64,000 bases of DNA from Linnemannia elongata (lineage: Eukaryota > Mortierellomycota > Mortierellomycetes > Mortierellales > Mortierellaceae), in assembly GCA_036320915.1 (NCBI GenBank), contig JAXBDG010000005.1, positions 930,001-994,000 of the forward strand, written 5' to 3'. Both the position numbers and the translations under genes were made by a program. Below, in pieces: positions 1-11,469 of this stretch (position 1 is its first letter; the number at the start of each line of letters is the position of its first letter). Below the pieces are notes generated by a model, which was not told the DNA's origin, did no database searches, and saw only the letters and a list, made by a program, of their open reading frames with translations.

Positions 1-59
1 TTTTAACACACAGTCTGTCTGTCTGAGTTTCTTTTTCAGCAGGGCTGAAGGGGGCGATC

Positions 60-100
<41 letters not shown>
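60..100. repeat. (ATG)n trinucleotide microsatellite
   Basis: About 13 uninterrupted ATG units, followed at 132-157 by an (AG)n run. Both lie in the non-coding stretch upstream of the pseudokinase gene. No ORF of note uses the ATG run. Bases 1-810 otherwise hold only pyrimidine-rich leader-like sequence (about 340-700) with no supported gene. Confidence 0.95.
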
Positions 101-103
<3 letters not shown>

Positions 104-810
104 ACACACACTCACAAGCAGAAAGAGATAAAGAGAGAGAGAGAGAGAGAGAGAGAGTGAGTGAGAGAAAGAAAGAGAGTCTGGCGCCGCGTTCCTTGTA
201 AATATCTATTGATAGCGTCGTCTTCCTTTTCATCGAAGGATGGTTCCATTGGAGGATGGACACGGTTCTTCATTTTATGCTATCGTTCTGATTTGGATTG
301 ATATGGATATGGTGATGGGTGATCAGTGAGTGACTGATCCATATGTCTTTCCCTAGTTTCAGGCACCATCAATGCCTTCCTTCTCCTCTTTCCTCTCCCT
401 TCCTTGACCTCTTCCTTTTCTCTTCTCTTCTCTCCTCTCTTTCTTTTCGCTTTCTTCGCTCCCCTGCCGCTACCAGCCCAAAAGAAACAAACCTTCTTTT
501 CTTTCACCTCTCCTCCTTCCTCTCCGAAAAAGTCGACTATCAGTCGCCTTGTCTTCACCCAGTGCAAACACAGCCTCACTTCTTCTTTCTGCCCCTCCAC
601 TCTTCTCCACTCGCATCACTCATCCTCTCTCCTCATTTCTCTTTTCTTTTCTCACCTCCTTGCCATTCACTCTCAATCGCATAAAAACAACAAAGATCAA
701 AAATCACTCATCGCAATCACTTTCAACTCCAGACCATATCGACATAGCCCATTTTCATTCTTGGTCGATAAGAACCGCACACACGCCTACACATACACAC
801 CCTTCCCGCA

Positions 811-3786
811 ATGCTGCTTCCAAGGATGGGCACAAGCCAGTCAGCCAAGCATATCTGCCTGCTCCTGTCCGTCGTATCAACCTTGGTCATGTCAGTGTCC
901 GCCGCTCCCGGAGATGCCCTCACTTTGAAGCAAAATACGTTCACAACATGCGCGAGCGCAACGGGCGCATGGACAGTTGGCGTCGATCTTACTGGCCGCT
1001 TTACGTTTGTCAACAGCGACGGAACTGTGATTCCTGTAAACGATGGTCGCACGTTTGGAACCGGGTACACAGGAGGTCATTGTCTCGAATCCAGCGGTTC
1101 ACTCTACTTTATATCCGATTACGCCACAGGAAATCTCACCAAAAAAAACGGAGTTTACGACTGGGACGACGATTCCTTCCCACCAGCAGGTGCAGGAGGC
1201 AGGAACGGAAATCCTATTGTTCAAAAAGACTTTACAAAAGCAACAACTGCCATCGGAATGAGACAAGGAATTGTCACCTTTATTGCCGTCACCGACAAGA
1301 ACATTACTCTATGGAATCCCGGCGCACAATCTCACACCGGCGTGGCCGATCTAACCGAGTAAGATTATTCTTTTCGTCCCCTATTACCCAACGCCTGGCC
1401 ATAAGGAAACGGACATCGTTCGCAAAGTACTAAGCATCCATCTTTTCTATCTAAATAATTAGTCTGACTAGAATCAGCAACGGCACCGCGCCTCTTAAAA
1501 AAACTGACATCATTGACATGGCTTTATCAGGAGACAACCTCTTTATCCACTACAATGGTGTTGGTCCATCAAATCCACGACTCGCCCTAGTCAACATTCC
1601 GTCAGGACGCAAGCAAGCCACACCCCCAATCTACGTCGGTCAAACTATGAAGCTTGTACCAGTATCAGGCGGTGGCGTAGCTCTAGTCAACATGGTGAGT
1701 TGTGGATGATATGAATCTTGTGCATATTTATGGTATTGACAATAACACATGTGTTAACGAAACCAATGCATGCTTCCCTTCTTTGCTGTGTTAGCAAAGT
1801 CCCCCCGGTACTGCCTCAGTGACATATTATAGCGACAGCCTGACAGCCTCTCGTCAAGCCAATTACAAACTCTCGAGCAATGGTCCCATCCCCGACGAAC
1901 TATTTATTCTGGATCAGAGTGGTATTCACGTTGTCACCGGAGGGGGTCTTATGCCTCCACTTTCATCGGGAGATGGCGGCTGGCAAACAGTTGCACCTGG
2001 ACAACCTCTTCCATCACCAGCATCCCCACTTCCGGAAGCAAAACCCAAGCCCGCCGCCAATCAATTAACGGCCATCATTGGGGGCGTTGTAGGCGCATTG
2101 GCCTTGGTCGTCATCGTTGCATTCTTGATCATTCGTCGGAGAAAGACACGGAGAGGCGGTAATAAAACCACAAGTCGGTCACTTTTCAGCAAGAAGCAGC
2201 AGGATCTCTTCCCACCCAAGGCAGACGACTCTCTTGTACCCCTCGGCCTCTACAACCAGGATCGCAGTCTCCCACCCCCACCCCATCAGGACGACGATCT
2301 GGAACGGATGGGATACATGCCACATCAAGGAATGCACTCGACAGAAACTCCCGAGCGAACAGCATTCTTGAGCCATCATCAGTACAGGAGCGGCGCTCAA
2401 CCATCCATGGACGAGAGTATACCCGTCGAAGCCGCGCTTGCCCACCACCGTCACGATAAACATACTCCACAGGGACTTCATCACTCGATTTCTGTCAGTT
2501 CTGTCACCTCCAGGTTCCCCCGACACAGTGCGAAGAGCGGCAAGTTGTTTGAGGAAAAGATTCAGCTCCAGGTCATTCGATACGAGGTCCCAGATGCTCA
2601 TCTGATGGCCCCTCACGGCACGATCGGACGCTTGGTTCTTGGTACTTACCACATCATCTCGGATCCCAAGAGCGCACGTTCGCTCAAACCCCAGTGCAAG
2701 AACAATCAGGGTCTGGCGCGTTCAGGAACAGTTGTGGTGAGAAAGAGCCGGGCGTCGATGCTTTCAGGACGCAACTCGCCTCTTGTTGAGATGGCCGAGG
2801 AAAGTTCGATGCTCTTGACCGACGCCGAGAACCAGCACACGTTTGAAGGAGCGACGTTGAAGTGGTATATGACCGAGATCCACTGGAAGCGTGAGGCGGC
2901 ACTGTTGAAGCGTCTCAAGAGTCCTATCTTTGTGATGGAGCTTCTAGAGTCATATTGTATCCCCGCCCTTCAGAACCGCGCCTTTACCTACCCCTTTGTC
3001 AACGCTATGGGTGGACGGACCAGTCTTCTTTCGGATCTCAGTCCCGTCAAGTCTGCTCCGCATACCCGAGCCATCCTCCGGTCTATTTCTGCTGCTGTTG
3101 AGTGGTGCCATCGTCACGGAGTCGTCCATCTTAACATCCAGCCTGGCAGTTTCTTCTTGGAGGATGACATCGACCCTCGGACTGAGGATGCTTCTTGGAA
3201 GTTGTGGGATTTCACATGCGCCCGGTATATTGGTGAGCGTATTGGACCCTTTGGCGGCAGTGGCGAGACAGCTATGCCAACTCAGTACCACCCGCCCGCC
3301 AACCCATCCAATCCCGACTCGTTCCCGTACATGGATCAGCAGCAACACGATCGTCAAATGGATCGCATCGGTGGCAACCCTCTCCCTGCGGCGTACACCG
3401 CTCCCGAGTTGCTCGAAGCCTGGCGCGCGGGCGATATCAACTTCCCGGTCGAGGCCAACATGGACACATGGTCTCTGGGCTGTCTCTACTATGAGATCTT
3501 GACTGGACAACCGCTCTTCCCGACCGAGACTGAAGCCTGGGGATTGGTGGGAGGATGGGAGCAGACGGGACTCTGGTCGTCCAAGAACTTCCAAGTCCCT
3601 TACCCACCTTCGCCTTCTGCTGGGGGTGTTGCGCCACCAACGAATGAGTCAGAGACGAATTCGCCGTATGAGAGGAGTCAGACTTTGGATCCCTCGGGAT
3701 CGATTGCCAAGTTGTTGCGGGATATGATGACCGTCAACCCGGAGGAGCGTGTTTCCCTTGAAACCATCATGGAGCGCATTTATTAA
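811..3786 (+). CDS. Single-pass transmembrane pseudokinase with secreted ectodomain
   Basis: Three exons, 811-1358, 1478-1694 and 1795-3786, give about 918 residues. The second exon could instead begin at 1472, since both acceptors keep frame. The N-terminus has a hydrophobic signal peptide ending near VSAAP. The ectodomain of about 320 residues is Gly/Ser/Thr-rich and I do not recognise its fold. One membrane helix lies near residues 347-370, followed by an RRRK stop-transfer cluster. A proline- and histidine-rich juxtamembrane region leads to a protein-kinase fold from about residue 510 to the end. Kinase landmarks are visible: a candidate lysine in TLKWY, an APE motif (about 791-793), and DTWSLGC. 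The catalytic loop, however, reads HLNIQPGSFF instead of HRD-x4-N, and DFG reads DFT (Asp about 727). The catalytic Asp is therefore missing, which suggests a receptor-like scaffold rather than an active kinase. Ligand and partners are unknown. Confidence 0.85.
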
Positions 3787-3814
3787 TTTTTCATTTTTCG
3801 TTTTCTTGTTTTGC

Positions 3815-3820
3815 AATAAA
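3815..3820 (+). terminator. Polyadenylation signal of the pseudokinase gene
   Basis: An AATAAA hexamer lies 29 bases after the stop codon, followed by T-rich sequence. The stop codon of the convergent PLP-enzyme gene is only about 70 bases further on, so the two 3' UTRs probably overlap. Confidence 0.6.
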
Positions 3821-3891
3821 AATCATTTATTTTGTAACTTTTACCAAATGTGTGTGTGGTTGATGATAAGTATTGGTGGCTGGGTGATGCT

Positions 3892-5605
3892 TTAAGAAGA
3901 GGCGTTGAGGTCGTCAACGACTTCCTTCCAGATGTTAGCCAGGCGGACAAAATCCTCAAGTTCAAGATAGATCTGAGCAGAGATACGGGTATAAAAATGG
4001 TCTCCATGACGGAAAGCAGGTGTGAAGACATTATACTTTTCCATCAAGATCTCCATCAAGTCCTTGAAGTTGGCCTTGGGGTGCTTCAAATCCTTGATAG
4101 GAAGAGCAACATTCACCATGTTGCCGACCTGGTGGTCTTCGGGGGTGAGGCAGTGGGTGCCAAGGATCTTGGCCATGGCCTTTCCACCCTCGAGGGCCAA
4201 TGAGTGGGAGTAGGAGATGATGGCGTCTTCACCGAATTGTTTACGGAACTTTAAGGCGGAGAGGATGGACATAAGGGAGGAGTAGTCCTGGGTGCCGGCC
4301 CAGCCAAATTCCTTTTCGAAACCTGAAGTGTAGTCTCCGGTGATGGACGTTGGATGGATTAGGTGTTGGTGGCGCTTGGCGACATATAACAGAGCTGATC
4401 CACGGACACTGAACAGCCACTGTTGAAAAGAGGTTGGGTATGGTGAGCACATCACTCGCAATACTTGAAGAACACGTTAGCGAAAAGCACCTTTTCAAAG
4501 AAGTCTCTAAACGTACCTTGTGGCAGTTGGTGATGTAAAAGTCGGGGCGGAGATAACTCAAATCGACAGGGACCTGACCAATTGAATGGGCGCCATCGAC
4601 ATAGACCAAGGCGCCATAACTGTGCAAAAGCTCGACCAACTCCTTGACAGGATGCACAACCGATGGCACACTCGAGATCCAATCCACAATTCCCAACTTG
4701 ATCCTCGACCCATCCTTCAACTCCTGGTGTGCCTTTAGCGCATCTTCAACCTTGACCAACAGATCCTTGTCACTAATAGGGAAGGTAACAGGGACTTCGA
4801 TGACTTTAACGTCCTGGTGGGTGTCACAGATATAACGGACGGTCTGGTTGACAGAGACGTAACCGGTCGAGAGGACGAGGATGCGGTCACCGGGGACAAA
4901 GGGAAGGGAGCGGAGGACGGTGTTGATGCCGACGGTGGTGTTGGTGACGAGGGCGAGTTCATCCTTGTCACAGTTGACGAACTCTGCAAGCTGGGTACGG
5001 ATGTCGTCCAGGGCCACATACAAGTCTCGGCGCATCCAGACGTCTATTCGGGGAAACGGTCCAGTGAGTCACGGTGAGCAGAGAAAGCACACAAGTTTGT
5101 TAACAAAGAAGCCACTTCCGTTTGTGCGACGAGAGCCAGGAGAAGATTAAACACAAGGTCCTGAGAATAAAGGCGATCGGGCTTGGTTGCAGTTGTCTCT
5201 TTGGTATGCATCGAGAATGAATAGAACTGGCGGGTACCTGGATTTTTTTCAACGCGGTCCTGCCAGGCACGCATGTCATCCTGGACGACCTTGGGGAATG
5301 TGCCTAAAGGGGTGAATGGATGTAAAAAAAAGGGGGGGTGAGTGCTCAGTCGACGACAACATGTAAGATTGCATACTCAGTGTTCACAGAGCAGAAACAA
5401 AATGCTCAGCTCGAAGGAAGACTCAAACGTGGACGAGGCGGGACCACCGTGGTAATGAAAGGTTCAAGGAGGAAAAGGAGGATAGAGACATACCGAAGGA
5501 GCCATGGTTGAACTGAGTGTAATTCTCAGGGAACAAGAAGTTCTTGCGCTGTTGATGGCCAAAGGGTCCGGGGTTGGCGGCAGTGGGGAGTTGAGTGCTC
5601 GTCAT
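3892..5605 (-). CDS. PLP-dependent class V aminotransferase-fold enzyme (isopenicillin N epimerase / cysteine desulfurase-like)
   Basis: Four exons on the minus strand, 5605-5494, 5303-5238, 5043-4517 and 4419-3892, give 410 residues. All junctions are GT-AG and frame-consistent. The start is the ATG before TSTQLPTAAN; the early NHGSFG motif is typical of epimerase-like class V enzymes. The cofactor Asp sits in YVDGAHSIGQ (about D209). The Schiff-base lysine is K235 in NCHKW, and the intron between exons 3 and 4 falls exactly after that lysine codon. The C-terminal small domain is in exon 4. Fungal homologues of this fold are often annotated as isopenicillin N epimerase-like without a proven substrate, and no beta-lactam genes are nearby, so the reaction is left open. 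The gene is convergent with the pseudokinase gene. Confidence 0.9.
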
Positions 5606-6960
5606 TCTTTGTCAAAGGTCGTTGGTGTCGTTGAGGAGGGGAAGAGGGCTGTGTTGTGTGAATGAGAGAAAGAGAGAGAGAAAAAAAAAGAGATGAAAAA
5701 AGAAAAGGAATGAGCAGAGTGGAGGAGGAGTTCTTTTGTAGGAAAGAGGGTTCAATTGAAATCGGCGGCACTTTTTTTACCAGAAGCACGGGATCGTGCG
5801 AAAAATAAGCTCTTTTCTTTTCGCTGATTCACAATGCATACGATACAGAGAGAAGGGGGAATTGACTCGCAACAGGTACGTATCCCTTCTCTTGAAAAGA
5901 TACTTACTACACCGAGCGTAGGTCCTTAACGACTTCGCTTTTTTTTTTACTTCGCTTTGGGGACCTTATCATCCAATTGGTCAGCAAACGGCGCCTTATT
6001 CTCTTCTAAGAAAGGCAGACAGGCCGATCAGACTTGCTCCTACAGCCAAACGACTTTCTTTTATTTTTAACTTAACGGCCACCTTTAATTCTCACGGCAA
6101 TTTAAGAGGTCTACTTTTCAAAAGACCAGCAGTCATATCATACATCTACATCTATGAACTTAATGCTTTTTAGAAGTGCAAGCACCGATACTTAAAGACG
6201 CGTCTGCCTAGGTTTGTTTATCTCTGTTCCTTCGTTGACAGACCTACAAGGCAGCCTAAACGAAGGCTCGCTCCTTCTTTTCCAACATAATACATCATGC
6301 ATTGCGATAAAGAATGCACCTTCCAATCTTCCAGGAACAAGACTAGATTATCCGATTAGCCGGGAAACCACAGACAATCTCATTCGTAAATCCTCAATCC
6401 TTCTCTTGCTTGTCAACAAAGTGACAAGGATGACCCATTGGAAGGCAGTTTCTTATCTTTCACGCTGTTACCCAGCTTCGTCTCCAGGACGACAAAAGTA
6501 TGTCATGGATAAACGGATAAACTCGAGGCTAGACCCTCTTTTTCTCGTTCTTTTATGCCCAATGTTGACAATATTGGCCCTATACGCCGAAACACACACG
6601 GCGTAAACAACAAAAGAATCCCCGGCGTCAAATAATTTTGACAGACCTGACTCATGCATGGGGCACAGAAAAATATTTAAATGGGGTAATGCGAACACTC
6701 ATTTTTTTTTACTTCTCAACAGCAACAGCAAAATCTACATTCATTCTCAGTCATCTCTGACGACAACACAATCGATCGCACTTGGAATATTTTTCTCTTC
6801 TACAATCATCTTCTACACCTTTCTACGTTTTCAATTCCTACGCAGCACTTTTCTTTTTACTCTTTTGGAGTGTTATCCGAGCAAGCGAACAAAACAAAAA
6901 CAGCATAGACGCCCTCCCTCTTCCTCTTCCTTGATACGTCAACTACCAAGTCTTACAAGA
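5606..6960. other. Divergent intergenic region, no gene seen
   Basis: This region separates the PLP-enzyme start (minus) from the methyltransferase start (plus). It contains A/T-rich and pyrimidine-rich leader sequence and a short T run at 5940-5950. A 130-codon open frame at 6214-6606 has no recognisable domain, no intron logic and ordinary base composition, so I treat it as chance. I see no RNA gene. Confidence 0.6.
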
Positions 6961-7882
6961 ATGACCGACACGACTGCCTCCGTCCCAACCGCCACCCCCG
7001 CCGCCAACGACGACAAATGGTCGTCCCAGATGTATTCCAAGCACGCCTCCTTCGTTCCAGCCCTCGGCGCCCCCGTCGTCCAGTTGTTGGCCCCTCAGCC
7101 TCATGAACGGATCTTGGATCTCGGTGCCGGTGATGGTGTCTTGACTCTCGATCTCGAGAAGCAGTGTCAGTCTGTAGTGGCAATTGATGCCAGCGCTGAT
7201 ATGATTGAGGCTGCGCGCAAGAACGGATGTCGCGATGCCCAAGTCGTTGATGGCCATGATCTTGTCGATCATAAGGAGCTTGCCAACGAGCAGTTTGATG
7301 CCGTCTTTTCTAGTGCAGGTAAATACTTTTTTTTGATGTTTAGTACTATGTTAACCGCGTTTTGGCGTGGATATACGATTGTGAACTGATCTAACCACCT
7401 TTCAACCGTGTCGAAATAACCAAATAGCGCTCCACTGGATGAAGAAGGATCCAGTACGAGTCATCCAAGGTGTCCATAAATGCCTCAAGCCCGGCGGCCG
7501 GTTCGTAGCCGAATGCGGCGGCTACATGAACGTCGCAGAAGTCCGAACAGGCCTCCACTGGGCCCTCCGCAAGCGCGGTTACAACCCTGACGAGTACGAC
7601 CCCTGGTTCTTCCCCGGCGTCCAAACCTACCGCAAGATGTTGGAGGAGCAAGGCTTCCGTGTGGAATCGATCGAGTTGATCCCGAGATTGACAAAGTTGA
7701 ACACGGATGTTGCGGGGTGGATTGATACCTTTGGGTTCTCTTTCTTGAGACCTTTTGAGGGGGATGTGGAAGAGAGAAGGAAGGTAATTGAGGAGGTGCA
7801 AGCGAACTTGCCGTTCTCTGCAGATGATGGTGTTTGGCATATTATGTACCAGCGTCTCCGTTTCAAGGCTGTCAAAGCCTAA
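6961..7882 (+). CDS. Class I SAM-dependent methyltransferase
   Basis: Two exons, 6961-7318 and 7428-7882, give 270 residues; the junction reads SSAALHWM. The start is the ATG opening MTDTTASV, preceded by a pyrimidine-rich leader; an in-frame upstream extension looks non-coding. Rossmann motif I, LDLGAGDG, is at about residues 52-59, the acidic post-I Asp is in VAIDAS, and the motif IV region is FDAVFSSAALHWM. The HWM following this motif is typical of Methyltransf_11/25-type trans-aconitate methyltransferase-like enzymes. Later comes LKPGGRFVAECGG. The substrate, probably a small molecule, cannot be told from sequence. AATAAA-like signals follow near 7996. Confidence 0.9.
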
Positions 7883-8252
7883 GCATGGTTCATAGTAGAC
7901 AGCAGTGGCAGCAGTAGCAGTCGTATTACCTGGCTCATGTCCAAATACAACCAGATCCATCCAACGAGAGGGTGAGCCAGCAGAGAGTGTAATAAGAATA
8001 AATAAATTTGATCAGTAGCCAATCAAATACGGACAATGCACCAGTGAGAAGGGGCTGATTGACTGGCTGCCTGCGAGCACAGTAGTTACCCCTCTCTGAC
8101 CCCTTCCTTCACCTCTTCTCTCTTCTTTCTTGTTCATCCACTCTTCCCACCAAACACGTCTTCCTTCCTACCCTTTTCTTTCTTCTCTCTTCCTTAACGC
8201 ACCTCTCACCTTTCACCCCACCAACCAACTTTACACAACAACCACTAACAGG

Positions 8253-9387
8253 ATGGGATCTGTCTGGCTCGCAATCATCTACATCGGAGGCTGGATCCTC
8301 TCGATGAGAATCTTTGGTTACTTCTGGAAGAACAGGAAGCTCGGTGAGTTGCAGTAGTCCTCTTTCACTCTTACAGGATTACTGCAGCAGCCTAGAAGGC
8401 ATCCAGCGACAGGATGTGTCTTCTCTTCTTATTATCGGGTGAAACAACTAGTTCGCTGTTTTGTCTGGACGATATGCCTGAAGAGCACAGGATAGAAAGG
8501 ATGAACAGCGCACAGAGGATACCAACACCAGTTAGTTTATTGGAATGAAGTCAGTCTGCGCTGTATTTTACGCCTCAGTACCCTGAACTCGATTTTTGGC
8601 AAAGAAAAGAGATGCAGCCAAAGTTCATCAACCTCAAACAGAAAGTAAAAAAAAAAATAAATCAGGTAAACTGATGCTCAATCGTTTTTCTTGTTATATT
8701 GTTTAGCAATCAACGATGCTGAGCCCTGGTTCGGCGAGAACATTGCACGCAGCCAGTATATTGCCCTCCTCCAGCAGGAGGAGCCCGAGGCAACCGAGAC
8801 CCAATTGACAGCAGCACTTCTTCGCCGCGCCATGGAGGGCGTTGTCCGTGTTTTGTCGATGCGCGAGGATAAGCAGGTTCTGGCCAATTTGGTCAAGCAG
8901 GGCACCGTTGGTGATGATATCTGGACCCAATTTACCCTTTCTGAGAAGGAGCTCGAGGCTGAGATCATGGCTATTGTCGAGGAGGCCAACACATTCAAGG
9001 AGAACTGGGGTCAATCCATTCTTCAGACTGCCAGTGAGATGGTAAAGATCCTTGATGTTGTTGAAAACCCTAACCCCCTGTACCCCCTTGACCCTCTCTT
9101 GCGTTTTTTTTTTCTTGAAACGACAAGCAGCACTAACGTCATGCGTATGATTGATTGTGGTGAAATAGGTGATGCACGAGAAGACCAAGCAGATGCAAAA
9201 GGAGTTGGAACACAGGAAGGAGGAGGAGGCTCGCAAACAGGCCGTGAGAGATCAGCGCAAGGAGAAGAACAAGGCCTTGAAGGAGAAGAAGGAAGGAACC
9301 GCCGCTCCCGTTGCTGCTGCCAAAGAGTCAACGACTGATGCCCCCGCTCCCGCTACTGCTGCTGCTGAGGTGGAGGCTTCTGCCTAA
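8253..9387 (+). CDS. SEC66: ER translocation protein Sec66 (Sec71)
   Basis: Three exons, 8253-8343, 8707-9041 and 9169-9387, give 214 residues, close to the roughly 206 of yeast Sec66. The short first exon encodes MGSVWLAIIYIGGWIL, a single N-terminal membrane helix, followed by FWKNRK. Exon 2 carries the family's cytosolic helical core, beginning DAEPWFGENIARSQYIALLQ, with LRRAMEGVVRVL following. Exon 3 is a charged coiled coil (MHEKTKQMQKELEHRKEEEA) and an Ala/Pro/Thr tail. In yeast the protein belongs to the Sec62/63-Sec71/72 complex, which supports post-translational import into the ER. The Sec61 gamma gene lies about 10 kb downstream. Intron 1 is 363 bases, long for this window; I see no RNA gene in it. 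Two CCAAT-type sites lie upstream. Confidence 0.9.
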
Positions 9388-9583
9388 AGACAACCAGTCC
9401 ATCTCAGTACTCACCACGAACAACAACAGCAACACCAACACTACTACCAATTCACCACCCGCATTTTTTTTGTAGATACGCCCGTAGAAGTCGCTACCAA
9501 ATAACACACTTGTTTGCAACAGTCAACAGATTGAATATATTTTTTTTGTGCAAGTTCAATGGTACGAGAATTCTCGAGCAATT

Positions 9584-9591
9584 GACCAATC
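9584..9591 (+). promoter_or_regulatory. CCAAT box (GACCAATC) upstream of the F-box gene
   Basis: An exact GACCAATC octamer lies 128-135 bases before the F-box start codon, a usual distance for a Hap/NF-Y CCAAT element. The same octamer recurs at 13973 and 19315. Confidence 0.5.
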
Positions 9592-9718
9592 GAAAGTGCA
9601 AGGTCAGAGCCAAAGATATCTTGACAAGCAACAGACAGGTTCTCAAGGGCAAATAGATCACTCTCGCTCTCCATCACTCCACATCGCCGTTTAGGACATC
9701 CAACTCGACATTACCGAA

Positions 9719-11131
9719 ATGGCTGCAACTCCCTTCGACATTCCGGAACTTGTCCGTCGGATTAGTCTCTTCGTCTCCGTCAAGGACGCACTCTCATGCG
9801 CACTCGTCGCCAAGTCATGGAGCGCCCACTTCTTATCTGTCATCTGGTTCCACATCGACTTTCACACCCAGCTTCGATTCACCACCCTACCGTTAGACGT
9901 CGTCGCCAAGCATGGACGGCATATCCGGATCGTAGAGAACGCCAGGTCCTTTCGCCGCGTCTATGTCCTCGCCAACGCGAGCGTCGCCAGACTGAGAGAG
10001 TTACATATCGAAACAACTGGCTCTGCCAGGCAGCACGTCCATGCCTACGAGGTCGTGTCTAGGAACATTCGCAGCCTTGAAATTATCCATCTATTCGCGG
10101 CATCTGACCCCGATGACATGGACAAACACGACTCTTCTGTCCATTATGTGTCCGTCCCAGCCTTGGTCCCTTTCTTTGGCGCTTCCGAGGGGATCGCTTC
10201 GAAACTTAAGATCCTGAGGCTTTCCGAGTTGTGCTTGACTCATGATGGTCTTGTGGCGATCCTGCAGGCGAGTCCGCAGTTGTACGAACTGGCATTGGGT
10301 GGTACTGAGATTGTTGGAAAAGCAACACAGTCATTCCAGCACTTAGGTATGAAAATGCTGTATGCAAGTGTTGAGTGTATATCTCAAGTCTATCCGTTCG
10401 GTCCACCACTGTTGTCCCACTTCCCAAGTTTGACGATTTTATCCACTTGGCAGGACGATCCGGATCTCACCATCCCAACCGCCAAAATCAAGGAGGACAT
10501 CGCTCGGTACTGCCCTTATCTCACTGCGTTCGAGCTAGAACAACCGAGCACCCTTCTCTCTTGTTTTTGCATGCACATTGGAAGAAACATCTCTGAGTTA
10601 ACGTTCGACTATGAGCACATCTCCCTCGAGGGCATCACCGCCATTCTCTTGCACCAAGCAACCTTGAGACAATTGATGGTGTTCGGAGCATCTCCAGACG
10701 TTGACCTCGAAGCTGATGAGGTACCGGCGGTGTCGAGGCATTTCCAAGAATTCAGTCACCTTTTGCAGCTGATCCCTAGAGGGTGTCCGCACTTGGAGAC
10801 ATTTGACCTTGCTCTCCACGAGATGGATATGGACGAGGTGGAGATGGGCGAGTGGACTTGCAAGGGCCTAACGACCCTTCGGATCAGAGTCAAGGGGCTC
10901 GACACCAAGGAGACGATCCAAAAGGCGATTGTCCTGTGGAGAGCTGGTTGTAAGAGACGATATCAGGAAGAGGAGGACAAGGAGATAGAGGGATTTGAGG
11001 AAGAGACAAAAAGGGCAATGAGGTTGAATGGCATGGATTCCTCGATTGAAGCACGCGTCGCGCGCCACCTTCTCAAGTTTGAACATTTAGACGATGTCTG
11101 GCTCGGATACAAGTCTTGGACGTCGACCTAA
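9719..11131 (+). CDS. F-box protein with leucine-rich C-terminal region
   Basis: An intronless gene of 470 residues. The N-terminus, FDIPELVRRISLFVSVKDAL, followed by SCALVAKSW, is a recognisable F-box (about residues 5-45). The rest is made of irregular leucine-rich segments such as LKILRLSELCLTHDGLVAIL, resembling the degenerate LRRs of large fungal F-box families. F-box proteins bind Skp1 and bring substrates to SCF ubiquitin ligases; this one's substrate is unknown. Its 3' end faces that of BAG copy A, with about 390 bases between the stop codons. A GACCAATC box lies 130 bases upstream of the start. Confidence 0.85.
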   Translation: MAATPFDIPELVRRISLFVSVKDALSCALVAKSWSAHFLSVIWFHIDFHTQLRFTTLPLDVVAKHGRHIRIVENARSFRRVYVLANASVARLRELHIETTGSARQHVHAYEVVSRNIRSLEIIHLFAASDPDDMDKHDSSVHYVSVPALVPFFGASEGIASKLKILRLSELCLTHDGLVAILQASPQLYELALGGTEIVGKATQSFQHLGMKMLYASVECISQVYPFGPPLLSHFPSLTILSTWQDDPDLTIPTAKIKEDIARYCPYLTAFELEQPSTLLSCFCMHIGRNISELTFDYEHISLEGITAILLHQATLRQLMVFGASPDVDLEADEVPAVSRHFQEFSHLLQLIPRGCPHLETFDLALHEMDMDEVEMGEWTCKGLTTLRIRVKGLDTKETIQKAIVLWRAGCKRRYQEEEDKEIEGFEEETKRAMRLNGMDSSIEARVARHLLKFEHLDDVWLGYKSWTST

Positions 11132-11469
11132 GACGTGACAAAGAATATTCGTGGGCGCGTCAAAACATGTCCCTTCACCCACATCCGTAATTCATATGTT
11201 TTCCTGCGCCTTACTTGCTAGCAAATTGATTGTGAAAAAGAGAAGGACAAATGAAGCGTGGTGATACGATATGTTGAAAAGAATCATGGCCAATGGCCAG
11301 GGAAAGAGCTGGGCGATGCTTTTTTTTTTTTCTTTATTTTCAGTTTATTAACTTCTTTTGTGATTGCTGAGAGTGAGGGACGAAAACTTCATATATTTTT
11401 TTTGGCATTGCATTGCAACAAAGACATCCATTAAAATACGACGAAACAGACAGTTGCGATTATATTATC

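Noticed and set aside
549..1433. 294-codon open frame across the pseudokinase leader and exon 1
   Set aside because: It overlaps the signal peptide exon in another frame, reads as Arg/Ser-rich shadow sequence and runs through a clear intron.
5840..5851. 12-base match to the ACGATACAGAGA element of U6 snRNA
   Set aside because: The bases on either side do not match U6, and no stem-loop or downstream U6 sequence follows.
6214..6606. 130-codon frame between the PLP enzyme and the methyltransferase
   Set aside because: No similarity I recognise and no coding-like codon use; kept as intergenic.
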